DNA of 64,000 nucleotides, taken from contig NZ_JAKKFH010000019.1 in the NCBI RefSeq assembly GCF_022230925.1, positions 156,943 through 220,942 on the forward strand, in the 5' to 3' direction. Positions 23,253 to 32,101 of this stretch are shown in pieces. The notes beneath the pieces were generated by a model. It was not told the DNA's origin. It ran no database searches and saw only the letters and a list, made by a program, of their open reading frames with translations. The position numbers and the translations under genes were made by a program. Origin of the DNA: Micromonospora alfalfae. Lineage in GTDB: Bacteria; Actinomycetota; Actinomycetes; Mycobacteriales; Micromonosporaceae. The stretch's first letter is position 1. The number at the start of each line of letters is the position of its first letter.

Positions 23253-25388
23253 TCAGTCTTGCTCTTCGGCCCGAGGCGGTCCAGCCAGCGCCCCCTCCGC
23301 GATGGTCAGAATGCCGTCGGTGAGCCCGGCCACAGCGCGGCGGCCGAGTTCGTCAAGTAGTTCGAGTTCACGGCGTGCCAGGTTACGACGCACCTCCGAC
23401 GCAGTGAGCAGCGCGTCGAGGCGCGCGACGTCGGCCGGCGGCAGTAGTGGGAGCTGTAGGTCGGTGAGTCGGGACGAGGGTCGTACCGCGCCGGGTGCCC
23501 GTCGCTGCGGCGCGGCGTTGATCAGGGCTGCGAGCACCCGCGGCGTGAACCGGGCTCGTCCGTCGGGTCGGATCCGAACCACCCGGGCCGGGAACTCGAC
23601 AACGGAGAACCCCTCAGCGTCGTGATGGGCCCGAAGTGTGGGCGTCAGGCTGACGATCACGTCACCCGGCTCGGTCGGGCGCGCGCGTGGGTATCGCTCG
23701 GCGAAGACCGCCCGGTCGATCAGGCGGGAACCGATCGGCGCCAGCCCGCTGATCTCGTCCGGGCCGACCAGCGGATGATGACCCTCTGCCACCGCATCGT
23801 CACCAGCGATGCGCACCCCGGAAAGGATGTGCAGGTGCCCTTCGCGGACCAGTGCACCGATCGACCTCGTGACCGGTTGCTCCCGTTCGTCTCGTGCGGC
23901 CAGGCGGCTGCGCAGGCGCGGTCGGGGGCCCGCGAGATCGTCGAGCGCGACCTCCATCTCGGCGACCTCGGCGACCGTCAGCCGACCATCGCGTACGACG
24001 TCCCGCACACGGGCGGGCCGCCGGGCGGTAAGGGGGCGGCGGGGCGGCGTGAGGTCGGCGATGTTCACCTGGCTGGCGTACGCCCGCAGGTGCTCCTCGG
24101 GACGATGCCCGTTCCGCCGCCAGGTCACGATGTCGACGACGAGCTCGTCCACGACACGGTCCGTCAAGGCTCGATCCGAAACGTCGGCGAGCAGCACCCG
24201 ACCCTGCAACGGTGACGGCTCCTCCCTGCGGAGCACCCAGAGCGCGGTCCGGTAGCCGGGCCGAAAGGAAACGAGGCCGCCGGGAAGCTGCACGACTGCC
24301 TCCACCCGACCGGTGGTCAGCAGTTCATTACGAGACCGGGCCGCCGGATGGTAGGGCGGCAATGCGTCCACGAGCAGCTCCGCCGGCCCGAGCACCACGG
24401 CGGTCTGGCCCGGAGCGAGCCCATGAGTGACCTTGTTGACCTCGGCGAACGGGTTGGTGTCGGTGCGCGACTCGGCCGGTCGATACGGCAGGTGTAGGAG
24501 CACGACGTCGGCGGGCGAGGTGCTCGTCGCCGGGCCGGGGCCAATCTCCACCTGCCAACTGCCCCGTGACAGACCCTGCACGACCAGCCGACGGCGCAGG
24601 ACGCGCGCCAGGAACGGGTCGGGATCGGCCGCGTGGAGCGCCAATGGGTCGTGGTCGCCGAGCTCATGCCGGACCGCCATCAGCAGATCACCAGCACCGG
24701 CCCGATAGTCGGCCACCTGAAGGTGCCCGTGCTCGTCGGCACGATCCCGAGCACCGGAGAGGCCCGCCATCAATCGAGCCAGCTGCGGCGTGATCGCGTC
24801 CTCGTAGAGCTCCGGTATACCGAACCGCTGCCGGGCGGCGAGGACCCGCTCGTATGCCTGGGCGCAACCCCACGCGGCCTCGATCAGCTCGTCGACGACC
24901 TCGGCGAGCCAGCCGGCGTCCGGGGGGAGGGTGTCGATCTCGCTCCGCAGCAGTTCGTCGTCCCAGTCGGCCTCGGCCGCTCGCTCGCGGAGGGCGTCGA
25001 TCATTTGCCGGTCCGTGTAGCCGTCGGGACGCAGCGGCTCGTCATCGAGGTGGTACAAGCAGATGAGCGCGGTCATCGCGCCAACCAGCTCATGGCGACG
25101 CAGATTGCGGCGACGGCCAATACCTGTCGAGACGCCGGCCTGCAGTGGAAGACACGCGAGCAGGTGGAGCCGAAGGTCGGGTTCGATGGTGGAGCGCTCC
25201 GCCCGTCCCGTCCCCACCAACCACTCGACGACGTCGCGCGCCTTGAAGAGCAGGCGCCCCGCCTCGACCTCAGCCGGTGCCGGAAACGCTGGGTGGCGGC
25301 GACGCCAGGTGGTGACGACCGGGCGGCGTACGCCCGCCAAGGCCGCGACCTCAGGCAGCGAGATCAGGTCGGTGAGCAGGGTTTTCAC
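23253..25388 (-). CDS. HTH protein fused to an HsdM-like domain with degenerate catalytic motifs
   Basis: A 711-aa first gene of the restriction operon. The N-terminus (about 8-60) is an excisionase/MerR-like HTH: SLPEVAALAGVRRPVVTTWR, then RLLFKARDVVEWL. The middle follows HsdM order, but motif I reads DYRAGAGDLL (about 227-236) and the NPPF/Y position reads LHLPY (298-302), so the catalytic Asn is absent. A typical HsdM strand follows (VEAVVQLPGGLVSFRPGYRT, then ALWVLRR). The last 200 residues look like an HsdS recognition half (EPGDVIVSL, LQLPLLPPADVARLDALL). I start at the GTG at 25388, 8 nt after AAGGAGG; the GTG at 25397 abuts that site. It may be a DNA-binding regulator or adaptor of the R-M system. 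Confidence 0.78.
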   Translation of the reverse strand: MKTLLTDLISLPEVAALAGVRRPVVTTWRRRHPAFPAPAEVEAGRLLFKARDVVEWLVGTGRAERSTIEPDLRLHLLACLPLQAGVSTGIGRRRNLRRHELVGAMTALICLYHLDDEPLRPDGYTDRQMIDALRERAAEADWDDELLRSEIDTLPPDAGWLAEVVDELIEAAWGCAQAYERVLAARQRFGIPELYEDAITPQLARLMAGLSGARDRADEHGHLQVADYRAGAGDLLMAVRHELGDHDPLALHAADPDPFLARVLRRRLVVQGLSRGSWQVEIGPGPATSTSPADVVLLHLPYRPAESRTDTNPFAEVNKVTHGLAPGQTAVVLGPAELLVDALPPYHPAARSRNELLTTGRVEAVVQLPGGLVSFRPGYRTALWVLRREEPSPLQGRVLLADVSDRALTDRVVDELVVDIVTWRRNGHRPEEHLRAYASQVNIADLTPPRRPLTARRPARVRDVVRDGRLTVAEVAEMEVALDDLAGPRPRLRSRLAARDEREQPVTRSIGALVREGHLHILSGVRIAGDDAVAEGHHPLVGPDEISGLAPIGSRLIDRAVFAERYPRARPTEPGDVIVSLTPTLRAHHDAEGFSVVEFPARVVRIRPDGRARFTPRVLAALINAAPQRRAPGAVRPSSRLTDLQLPLLPPADVARLDALLTASEVRRNLARRELELLDELGRRAVAGLTDGILTIAEGALAGPPRAEEQD

Positions 25389-25607
25389 GGCCGTCACCTC
25401 CTTCTCGGAACGCCTTCTACGGTCGCGTCGACAGTAGACGCCTGCTCCTCGTCGGTCTACCCGAATCTCTGGTAACCCGGGTTATCAGTGGTTCGGAAGG
25501 TTTTTGCTCGCGCTGACGCATTCGTAGCTGTTTTGATTCAGCGGCATCACCGAGCCGGCGGCACAGAGCCGCGGCATCCCCCTTTTCGTAACGACAGGAG
25601 CACCCCC
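25389..25607. promoter_or_regulatory. Divergent intergenic region with TAACCCGGGTTA palindrome
   Basis: This region separates the restriction operon (minus) from the lipoprotein-led operon (plus). A perfect 12-bp palindrome, TAACCCGGGTTA, lies at 25473-25484, about 85 bp from the first start of the restriction operon. It could be an operator, possibly for the HTH protein of that operon. No clear sigma-70 boxes were found. Confidence 0.42.
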
Positions 25608-26159
25608 ATGCGCAAGATGACCACCTTCGCCTTGCTCGCCACCGCTGTCGTCGCCCTCGGCTGCGGCGCTGGTTCGACGGACAACGCGAGCGACTCCAGC
25701 AACGACGCGGGCGGCGCCAGCGACACCGCCGGCGGCGCCAAGGGCGACGACAAGCCGAAGACCGCCAAGGTCGGCGAGCCTGCACGGGACGGGAAGTTCG
25801 AGTTCACGGTCAAGTCGTCCAAGTGCGGCGTGGCCAAGGTCGGCAGCGCCCCGCTCGACCAGAAGGCGCAGGGCCAGTTCTGCCTGGTCACGCTCAACGT
25901 GAAGAACATCGGCAAGGAAGCGCAGATGTTCGACGGCAGCAGCCAGAAGGCGTACGCGGCCGACGGCACCGAGTACTCCGCCGACTCCGGCGCGGCGATC
26001 TACGCGAACAAGAACGCCGAGACGTTCCTCAACGACATCAACCCCGGCAACCAGGTCAACGGCGTCGTCGTCTTCGACATCCCCAAGAACGTCAAGCTCA
26101 CCAAGCTCGAGCTGCACGACTCGATGTTCTCCGGCGGCGTCGACGTCGCCCTGAGCTGA
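25608..26159 (+). CDS. DUF4352-type lipoprotein
   Basis: A 183-aa exported lipoprotein. Signal peptide with lipobox ending VVALGC (Cys at about residue 19), then a Ser/Gly/Asp-rich linker to about 45. An immunoglobulin-like DUF4352 domain follows (FEFTVKSSKCGVAKVG, FCLVTLNVKNIGKEAQMF, PGNQVNGVVVFDIP). It should sit on the outer face of the membrane. AGGAG lies 7 nt before the ATG. It heads a run of plus-strand genes divergent from the restriction operon. A second, membrane-anchored protein of related type lies two genes on (28072), so the pair may be duplicates. Function of the domain is unknown. Confidence 0.86.
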   Translation: MRKMTTFALLATAVVALGCGAGSTDNASDSSNDAGGASDTAGGAKGDDKPKTAKVGEPARDGKFEFTVKSSKCGVAKVGSAPLDQKAQGQFCLVTLNVKNIGKEAQMFDGSSQKAYAADGTEYSADSGAAIYANKNAETFLNDINPGNQVNGVVVFDIPKNVKLTKLELHDSMFSGGVDVALS

Positions 26160-26259
26160 CCGCTCGCGCCGAGGGCGGGACCCGCGAAGCCGCCCTCGGT
26201 GCACCCCTCCCCCGCACCACCGCCACCGCCACCCCGATTCTCAACGCGAGGAGATCGAC

Positions 26260-28020
26260 GTGCGCCGTGCGAGCCAGCCGACCACGACCAGACCGACCAA
26301 CCGTCGTGTCGTCCGCAAGGACGTCACCCGTCCGCCCTACGAAGTGCCTACCCTCTTCGCCCTCGACCTGCCCGAGCGGCCGGAGGGCACCTATCTGACG
26401 TCGGTCTACCAGCTGGAACGGGTGACGCCGACCGTCGAAGGTCTGCATGAGGCGGTGAACCACCGCTACGTGCGACAGCACGACTTCATGGTCGAGGAGC
26501 GCCTGGTCGCCGGTGCACCGGCGCTGCTGGTACACGGGACGGTGCCGCGCGAGCGGGCCGACTGGTGCGACGTGCTCGCCTCGTTGACCGGGGAGACGAT
26601 CGACCTGGGTTTCAGCAGTGGCGGTGCCGCGCTGCTCGTCGCGGTCGACGAGCACGTCTACGCCCTCGCCTACGGCACCGTGGGCCGTCACATGGTCGAT
26701 CTGGACCTGGCCAACTCGGGCTTCGGGATCGGCTTCGCGGTGCGGTCGCTCGCCCCCGACGAGATCAAGCAGGTACGCCGGCGGGTGTTCGGCACCTCCG
26801 GCCGGGTGGACCGCAACATGGTCCCGGGCGGTCAGCACATCCGGATGTACGGCATCGACAAGTGGGGCGAGATCGTCGGCCAGGTCTGCGGTCGGACGTT
26901 CAACCCGAACCTCACCGTCTGCCGGTCCACGGGCAAGGCCACCCCGGTCGAGGGCAGCGACACCCTGCGCATCCACCTCGGCGTCGAGCCCGCGAGCCTG
27001 CTCGCCGACCTGCGGGAGATCGACCGGGTCTCCAAGCAGGAAGCACCCTTCGCTGACCTGGAGTTCATCACCCAGATCCGACCGGTGCCGGCCCGGGACC
27101 CTCGGCTGTCGACAGTGGAGGAGCAGCTGGACCGGCTGCTCCGGTTGCCGGATCCAGCGGAGGTGGGGCTGGCCGTACCGGGCCGGATCGTCAGCGAGAT
27201 CGAGCGGATCCAGTCGTACAAGCTTCGGGTGCCGAAGTCCGGCCTCCGCCCGGTGCACCTAACGGAACTCACGCTGGCAGACGTGCTCGCGCAGACCGAG
27301 GGCGTCCCAGACGGCGAGCGGTGGACGTCGCTCTGCAAGGGACGCGTCACCCTCTACGCGGATGCGGCCGGCGAGGAGGAGATCGGCTCCACGGCAGTGT
27401 CGCGATGGATCACCGCGCAGCTCGCGCACGGTGCGAGTCAGCTCCTGCTGCACGAGGGCGGCTGGTACGAGATCGGCGACCGGCACCGCGCGTTCCTCCG
27501 CGACGAGATCGAGCAGATCCTGGCCAGGCCGGCCAGCATCGCACTCCCGGCCTGGACCACCGACCACGCGGACGAGGAGCAGTACAACGTCCACGCTGCG
27601 CGGGTCTGCGGTCTGACCCTGCTGGACCGGCGGCTGCTGCGGACGAGCCAGCACAACCGCGGTATCGAGGCCTGCGACCTGCTCGGACCCGACGACGAAC
27701 TGATCCACGTCAAGCGGGCCAAGGGCAGCTCGGCGTTGAGCCACATCTTCGCACAGGGCGAGGTGTCGGTCGACGCCCTGCGGTACGAGGCCGACGCCCG
27801 CACCACTCTGGCCGAGATGGTCCGTCAGCAGCCGTCGGCGCGCGTCATCGACCCCGGCTTCCGGCCCCGCAAGGTCATCTACGCGATCGCTCTCGGCTCC
27901 GGCAAGCCGCTCACCGTGAAGTCGCTCTTCACCTTCGCCCAGGTCGCGCTCTACCGGGCGATGAAGTCCCTGCGCAACGAGGGCGTCGAGGTCGAGGTCG
28001 TCGGCATCCCGTCCGCCTGA
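26260..28020 (+). CDS. TIGR04141/DUF6119-like sporadic protein
   Basis: A 586-aa cytosolic protein with no transmembrane segment. The order of segments fits the sporadically distributed TIGR04141 (DUF6119) family as I remember it: early RRRVFGTSGRVDRN and GIDKWGEIVGQVCGRTF, a middle EEQYNVHAARVCGLTLLDRR, and the late block LIHVKRAKGSSALSHIFAQG. That late H-V-K-R-A-K with Ser repeats the restriction-endonuclease-like E-x-K style, so a nuclease role is possible but unproven. GAGGAGA lies before the GTG start. Members are typically found on variable genomic islands. Function unknown. Confidence 0.7.
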   Translation: MRRASQPTTTRPTNRRVVRKDVTRPPYEVPTLFALDLPERPEGTYLTSVYQLERVTPTVEGLHEAVNHRYVRQHDFMVEERLVAGAPALLVHGTVPRERADWCDVLASLTGETIDLGFSSGGAALLVAVDEHVYALAYGTVGRHMVDLDLANSGFGIGFAVRSLAPDEIKQVRRRVFGTSGRVDRNMVPGGQHIRMYGIDKWGEIVGQVCGRTFNPNLTVCRSTGKATPVEGSDTLRIHLGVEPASLLADLREIDRVSKQEAPFADLEFITQIRPVPARDPRLSTVEEQLDRLLRLPDPAEVGLAVPGRIVSEIERIQSYKLRVPKSGLRPVHLTELTLADVLAQTEGVPDGERWTSLCKGRVTLYADAAGEEEIGSTAVSRWITAQLAHGASQLLLHEGGWYEIGDRHRAFLRDEIEQILARPASIALPAWTTDHADEEQYNVHAARVCGLTLLDRRLLRTSQHNRGIEACDLLGPDDELIHVKRAKGSSALSHIFAQGEVSVDALRYEADARTTLAEMVRQQPSARVIDPGFRPRKVIYAIALGSGKPLTVKSLFTFAQVALYRAMKSLRNEGVEVEVVGIPSA

Positions 28021-28071
28021 TCCGTTCACGACATCAGCTCCACAGCATCCCGCTCAACAAAGGAGAGAACC

Positions 28072-28689
28072 ATGACCGAGCCCCACCACCAGCCGGACCC
28101 GTCGGCCGAGCCCCCGGCTCAGCCCGAGACCGTGGGCGCAACGAGCCCGCAGCCCGTCATCCGCAAAAGGTCCCAGGTCCGCTGGGTCATCGCCGGTGCT
28201 GCCGTTCTGGTGCTGCTGCTCTGCTTCGGCGGCTGCGGCGTGCTGCTGGCGACGACGAACGGTGAGGAGTCGCCCGACCAGGGCAAGGCCGCCCCCACCG
28301 CCGCATCCCAGTCGCGCCCCAGCACGTCCGCCCCGACCAGTGCTGCGGCGCCGACCACCGCGCCGGCGACGAAGGCGCCGCCCGCACCCGTCTACGACAC
28401 CCCGACGAAGGGCGACTTCAAGCTCAAGGTCAAGACCCTGCGGAAGCAGTGCTTCGGCAGCGCCGGATGCAACATCACCTACCGGATTGACGTCACCTAC
28501 ACCGGCGACGGCCTCGACCCGTCCAGCACCTATGAGGTGACGTACGAGGTCAAGGGCGCCGAGGACCCGATCATCAACACCTTTGAGGTGACCGGCGACT
28601 CCGCCTCCGTCCAGCAGGAGGAGACGGCCAGCACGAAACGCTCCGGCGACAAGCTGACCGCCGTCGCGACCGACGTGTCGGAGCTGTGA
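28072..28689 (+). CDS. Membrane-anchored extracytoplasmic protein
   Basis: A 205-aa protein. A cytosolic Pro-rich N-terminus (1-40), one transmembrane helix (VRWVIAGAAVLVLLLCFGGC, about 43-62), a low-complexity Ala/Thr/Ser/Pro stalk (65-105), and an outer beta-rich domain (FKLKVKTLRKQCFGSAGCNI, 110-205) with two Cys likely to be bonded. The domain resembles the Ig-like folds of DUF4352-type proteins. GGAGAG precedes the ATG. It lies 51 bp after the TIGR04141-like gene and is probably co-transcribed. Function unknown. Confidence 0.75.
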   Translation: MTEPHHQPDPSAEPPAQPETVGATSPQPVIRKRSQVRWVIAGAAVLVLLLCFGGCGVLLATTNGEESPDQGKAAPTAASQSRPSTSAPTSAAAPTTAPATKAPPAPVYDTPTKGDFKLKVKTLRKQCFGSAGCNITYRIDVTYTGDGLDPSSTYEVTYEVKGAEDPIINTFEVTGDSASVQQEETASTKRSGDKLTAVATDVSEL

Positions 28690-28727
28690 GATGAGCCTGT
28701 CCCCATCACCGGACGTCAGGAGGCGTC

Positions 28728-29555
28728 GTGCGCCCCGATGAGTTCCTCCGCGCCCTGACCCAGCTCCCCCCGCCCCTGCGCGACCGCGTCCTCATCCTTC
28801 GTCCCTACACCCGCGCCACCCGTTGCGACGACTGCCAGGGCATCGGTGATGCGGTCCACCTCGCCCTCACCGCAGCCCACTACGACGAGCTGACCTCCGC
28901 CGCCGAACTGCTCGACACCGCCGAGCGGCGCGCTGCCGAGCACACCGAGCACACCGGGCACGCGCCGCCGCGCTCGGACCAGCAGCGCGGGCGCGGCCGG
29001 GTACTCCGCTGGGCGAAGGCGGCCGGTCCGCTGGTGGCGGCGACCGACGCCAGCTGGAAGGGCCGCGCCGGTGGCATCGGGTACGTGGTCAGCGACGGCC
29101 ACTACGGTCTGCTCGGGCGGGGCACCGGCCGCCTCGACCCGACCGGCAGGTCCCGGGTGCTCGTCGACGAACTGCGTGCGGTCGACTATCTGCTCACCGG
29201 GTATGACGAGGTGCCAGCGGGCATGGCCGTGCTGCTGGACAGCCTGACAGCCGTGCGGTATCTGCACCGCTGGCAGGCCGGTGAGACCGACGCGATGCCC
29301 GTCGGCTACAGCCTGCGGCAGCGGCGCTGGTCAGACAAACCGACCCTGGTCCGGCTCGCCGAGCAGGTGGCCCACCGCCCCGACCTTACGTTCGCGCACG
29401 TCAAGGGGCACAGCGGCCACGCCCTCAACGAGGCCGCCGACGGCCTGTCGCACATGGCCCGCCGCCGGCGGGAGGAGTCCTTCGACCTGCGTCCTCGTGC
29501 GCACACCTTGGTCGACGCGTTCCTGCGCGACTGGCACGCGAACGCCACGGTCTGA
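28728..29555 (+). CDS. RNase H-fold protein with intact catalytic residues
   Basis: A 275-aa protein. Residues 1-95 are an unassigned N-terminal region with C33-D-D-C36. Residues 100-245 form an RNase HI-type domain: AATDASWKGRAGGIGYV (D107), VDELRAV (E148), LLDSLTA (D171), AHVKGHSGHALNEAAD (H228, D238). The full D-E-D-D set plus His implies RNA:DNA hybrid cleavage, or use of this fold on another nucleic acid. A short basic tail follows. AGGAGG is 4 nt before the GTG. It stands 92 bp before an SMC-like ATPase gene, which suggests joint action. Not the housekeeping RNase HI by length or context. Confidence 0.85.
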   Translation: MRPDEFLRALTQLPPPLRDRVLILRPYTRATRCDDCQGIGDAVHLALTAAHYDELTSAAELLDTAERRAAEHTEHTGHAPPRSDQQRGRGRVLRWAKAAGPLVAATDASWKGRAGGIGYVVSDGHYGLLGRGTGRLDPTGRSRVLVDELRAVDYLLTGYDEVPAGMAVLLDSLTAVRYLHRWQAGETDAMPVGYSLRQRRWSDKPTLVRLAEQVAHRPDLTFAHVKGHSGHALNEAADGLSHMARRRREESFDLRPRAHTLVDAFLRDWHANATV

Positions 29556-29647
29556 CCGCGCGACCGCGGTAACCCGCACTTCCACCGCTCACCCCGGGCG
29601 GGCCGACATGCAGTCGACCCGCGGACACCACACGCCTGGAGACGACA

Positions 29648-32101
29648 ATGACCCAGCCCGCACAGACCGCCGCCCCGCTGATCGAGCTGATCTTCGACCG
29701 CCTCGCCGCCGCTGACGGCGTACCGACCGAGACGGCCGAGCTGGTCCTCGCCGCCCTCACCGGCGAGGAGGACCTGACCGCCGCGCTCGCCGGCGCCCCT
29801 ACCCGGCTCGCCCCCCGCTCCCCCGCCGATGAGGGTCCGGCGGATCGGATCTGGTTGAAGTCGGTGACCGTCGCCGGGTTCCGTGGCGTCGGCCCGGAAC
29901 GGACCATCCAGATCGGCCCCGGCCCTGGCTTCACACTGGTCGTGGGTCGCAACGGCTCCGGCAAGTCCAGCTTCGCCGAGGCCGCCGAACTCGCCCTCAC
30001 CGGTGACAGCGCCCGGTGGGCCGACAAGACCAGCGTGTGGCGTACGGGGTGGCGCAACCTGCACAACCCGGACCCGTGCTGGGTGGGCGTGGAGCTGCGC
30101 GTCGACGGGGTGTCCACCCCGACCCGGGTCAACCGGGCCTGGCCGGTCGGGGCCGAACTGGCCGACGCCGAGGTGACGGTCACCAGCGCACAGGGCCGGC
30201 ACGCGGGCCTCTCCGAGCTGGGTCTGGCCCGCCCCCTGGAGCTGTATCGGCCGTTCCTCACCGCGGCCGAGCTGGGCAAGCTCGCCGCCGGGACGCAGAG
30301 TCAGCTCTTCGACGCGCTCTTCGCGATCCTCGGGCTGGACGCGCTCAGCGACGCCGACCAGCGTCTGCTGCGCGCCATCCGGCCGCACGAAGCGGCAATC
30401 AAGGAGGTACGCGCACAGCGCGCCGCCCTGGTTGGCACGCTCGACGGGATCGTCGACGACCGGGCCGGGCGGGCTGCCGTGCTGCTGCGTGGCCGGGGCG
30501 CTGTCGACCTCGGCGCGGTGACGGCGATCCTCGACGAGCCGGACGAGGCGACCACCGACCGGGAGGTGCTGCTCTGTCGGGAGCTCACCGCCCTCGCCCC
30601 GCCGCCGGTCGACGAGGCGACCCGGCTCGCCGGTCAGTTGCGGGAGGCGGCGGTCGAGGCCCAGCGGTACGACGGTGGTCGGTCCCGGGCCGCGCTGCGG
30701 AGCGCCGAGCTGCTCCGCCTCGCCCTCGAACATCACGAGGACGAGGGCGACGGGTCGTGCCCGGTCTGTGCCACCGGCACCCTCGACGGTGGCTGGCGTG
30801 CCGCCGCCGCGCAGTCGCTCAGCGATCTTCGGCAGCGCAGTGTCGCCGCCCAGACGGCGACGACCCGGCTGACGGCCCTGCTGCGGCAGACGCACCACCT
30901 GATCGATGACCTGGTTGTGCCCGAGGGCACCGGGTCGGAGCCGACGGTCGGGGCGCTGCGTGACGCCGTGGCCGCGCTGCGGCGCGTACCTGGGGAGCCG
31001 GCCGACCTGGCCGATCACCTGGCGGCGCGGTACCCGGCGGTGGTGGCGGCGGTCGACGCGGCCCGCGCGTACGCCGAGGGGTTTCTGCGGCAACGCGACA
31101 CCGGCTGGCGGGCGGCGGCGGCCGACGTGCGCGAGTGGACGGCCGCCGCCGGCGCACTGCCGGCGCGGGAGGTGACAGTGGCCCGGTTGAAGGCCGCGCG
31201 CGCCTGGTTGAGGGACGCCGGTACGGAGATCCGCAACGAGCGGGTAGCACCGTTCGCCGGGCACTCGCAGCACATCTGGGCGCAGCTGCGGCAGGAGAGC
31301 AACGTCGAGCTGGGGTCGATGACGTTGGAAGGCGCGAACACCCGGCGGCGGGTGGTCTTCCCGGTCAGCGTGGACGGCGCCGACAACGGCACGGCGCTAG
31401 GTGTGATGAGTCAGGGTGAGATGCAGGCGCTCGGGCTGGCGACGTTCCTACCGCGAAGCTGCGCCCCGGAGAGCCCGTTCCGGTTCATCGTGGTCGATGA
31501 TCCGGTGCAGAGCATGGATCCGTCGAAGGTGGATGGTCTCGCGCGGGTGCTCGCCGAGCTGGCCGAGCAGCGGCAGGTGGTCGTCTTCACCCACGACACC
31601 CGCCTGCCGGACGCGGTGCGCCGGCTCGACCTGGGCAAGGCGCGGATCATCGGGGTGACCCGCGCGGAGAGGTCGGTGGTGACGCTGCGGGCCGGCTCCG
31701 ACCCGGTGACCCGCTATCTGGACGACGCGTACGCGCTGTCGCGCAACGAGGAGATCCCCGCAGAGGTACGCGGACCGGTGGTCGCGGAACTGTGCCGCTC
31801 TGCTGTCGAAGCGGCCTGCCACCGCTCGGTCTGGCGGAACCGGGTGGCGCGGGGTGTCCGGCACGCCGACATCGAGGAGGCGATCGAGGACGCGTCCCGC
31901 CGGGTCGCCACCACCGTCGCGTTGGCGGTGTTCGATGACGCTGAGAAGGGTGGTGACGTGCTCGGCTGGCTCGGCCGCCGGCACGGACGACGTGCGGTGA
32001 ACGCGTACCAGGCGTGTCGGGAAGGCGTGCACGGTGCGTACCTGGCGGACCTGCCCGGCCTGGTCGCGGACGCCCGCCTCCTCGCGGCGGCGCTGTCGTG
32101 A
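29648..32101 (+). CDS. SMC/RecN-like AAA ATPase with CPVC hook motif
   Basis: An 817-aa ABC-type ATPase. The N-terminal 65 residues are extra. Then SVTVAGFRGVG with Walker A GRNGSGKSS (100-108), helical arms with a CPVC motif at 371-374 (half of a possible zinc hook as in Rad50/RloC-type proteins), the signature MSQGEMQALG (587-596), Walker B FRFIVVDDPVQSMD (611-624) and a TH(D) H-loop (648-650). A C-terminal helical domain of 150 residues follows. Arms are shorter than in true SMC. Its gene is coupled to a 133-aa protein by a 4-bp overlap and lies after an RNase H gene. Such ATPases are frequent in phage defence and DNA repair; no known system matches exactly. Confidence 0.85.
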   Translation: MTQPAQTAAPLIELIFDRLAAADGVPTETAELVLAALTGEEDLTAALAGAPTRLAPRSPADEGPADRIWLKSVTVAGFRGVGPERTIQIGPGPGFTLVVGRNGSGKSSFAEAAELALTGDSARWADKTSVWRTGWRNLHNPDPCWVGVELRVDGVSTPTRVNRAWPVGAELADAEVTVTSAQGRHAGLSELGLARPLELYRPFLTAAELGKLAAGTQSQLFDALFAILGLDALSDADQRLLRAIRPHEAAIKEVRAQRAALVGTLDGIVDDRAGRAAVLLRGRGAVDLGAVTAILDEPDEATTDREVLLCRELTALAPPPVDEATRLAGQLREAAVEAQRYDGGRSRAALRSAELLRLALEHHEDEGDGSCPVCATGTLDGGWRAAAAQSLSDLRQRSVAAQTATTRLTALLRQTHHLIDDLVVPEGTGSEPTVGALRDAVAALRRVPGEPADLADHLAARYPAVVAAVDAARAYAEGFLRQRDTGWRAAAADVREWTAAAGALPAREVTVARLKAARAWLRDAGTEIRNERVAPFAGHSQHIWAQLRQESNVELGSMTLEGANTRRRVVFPVSVDGADNGTALGVMSQGEMQALGLATFLPRSCAPESPFRFIVVDDPVQSMDPSKVDGLARVLAELAEQRQVVVFTHDTRLPDAVRRLDLGKARIIGVTRAERSVVTLRAGSDPVTRYLDDAYALSRNEEIPAEVRGPVVAELCRSAVEAACHRSVWRNRVARGVRHADIEEAIEDASRRVATTVALAVFDDAEKGGDVLGWLGRRHGRRAVNAYQACREGVHGAYLADLPGLVADARLLAAALS

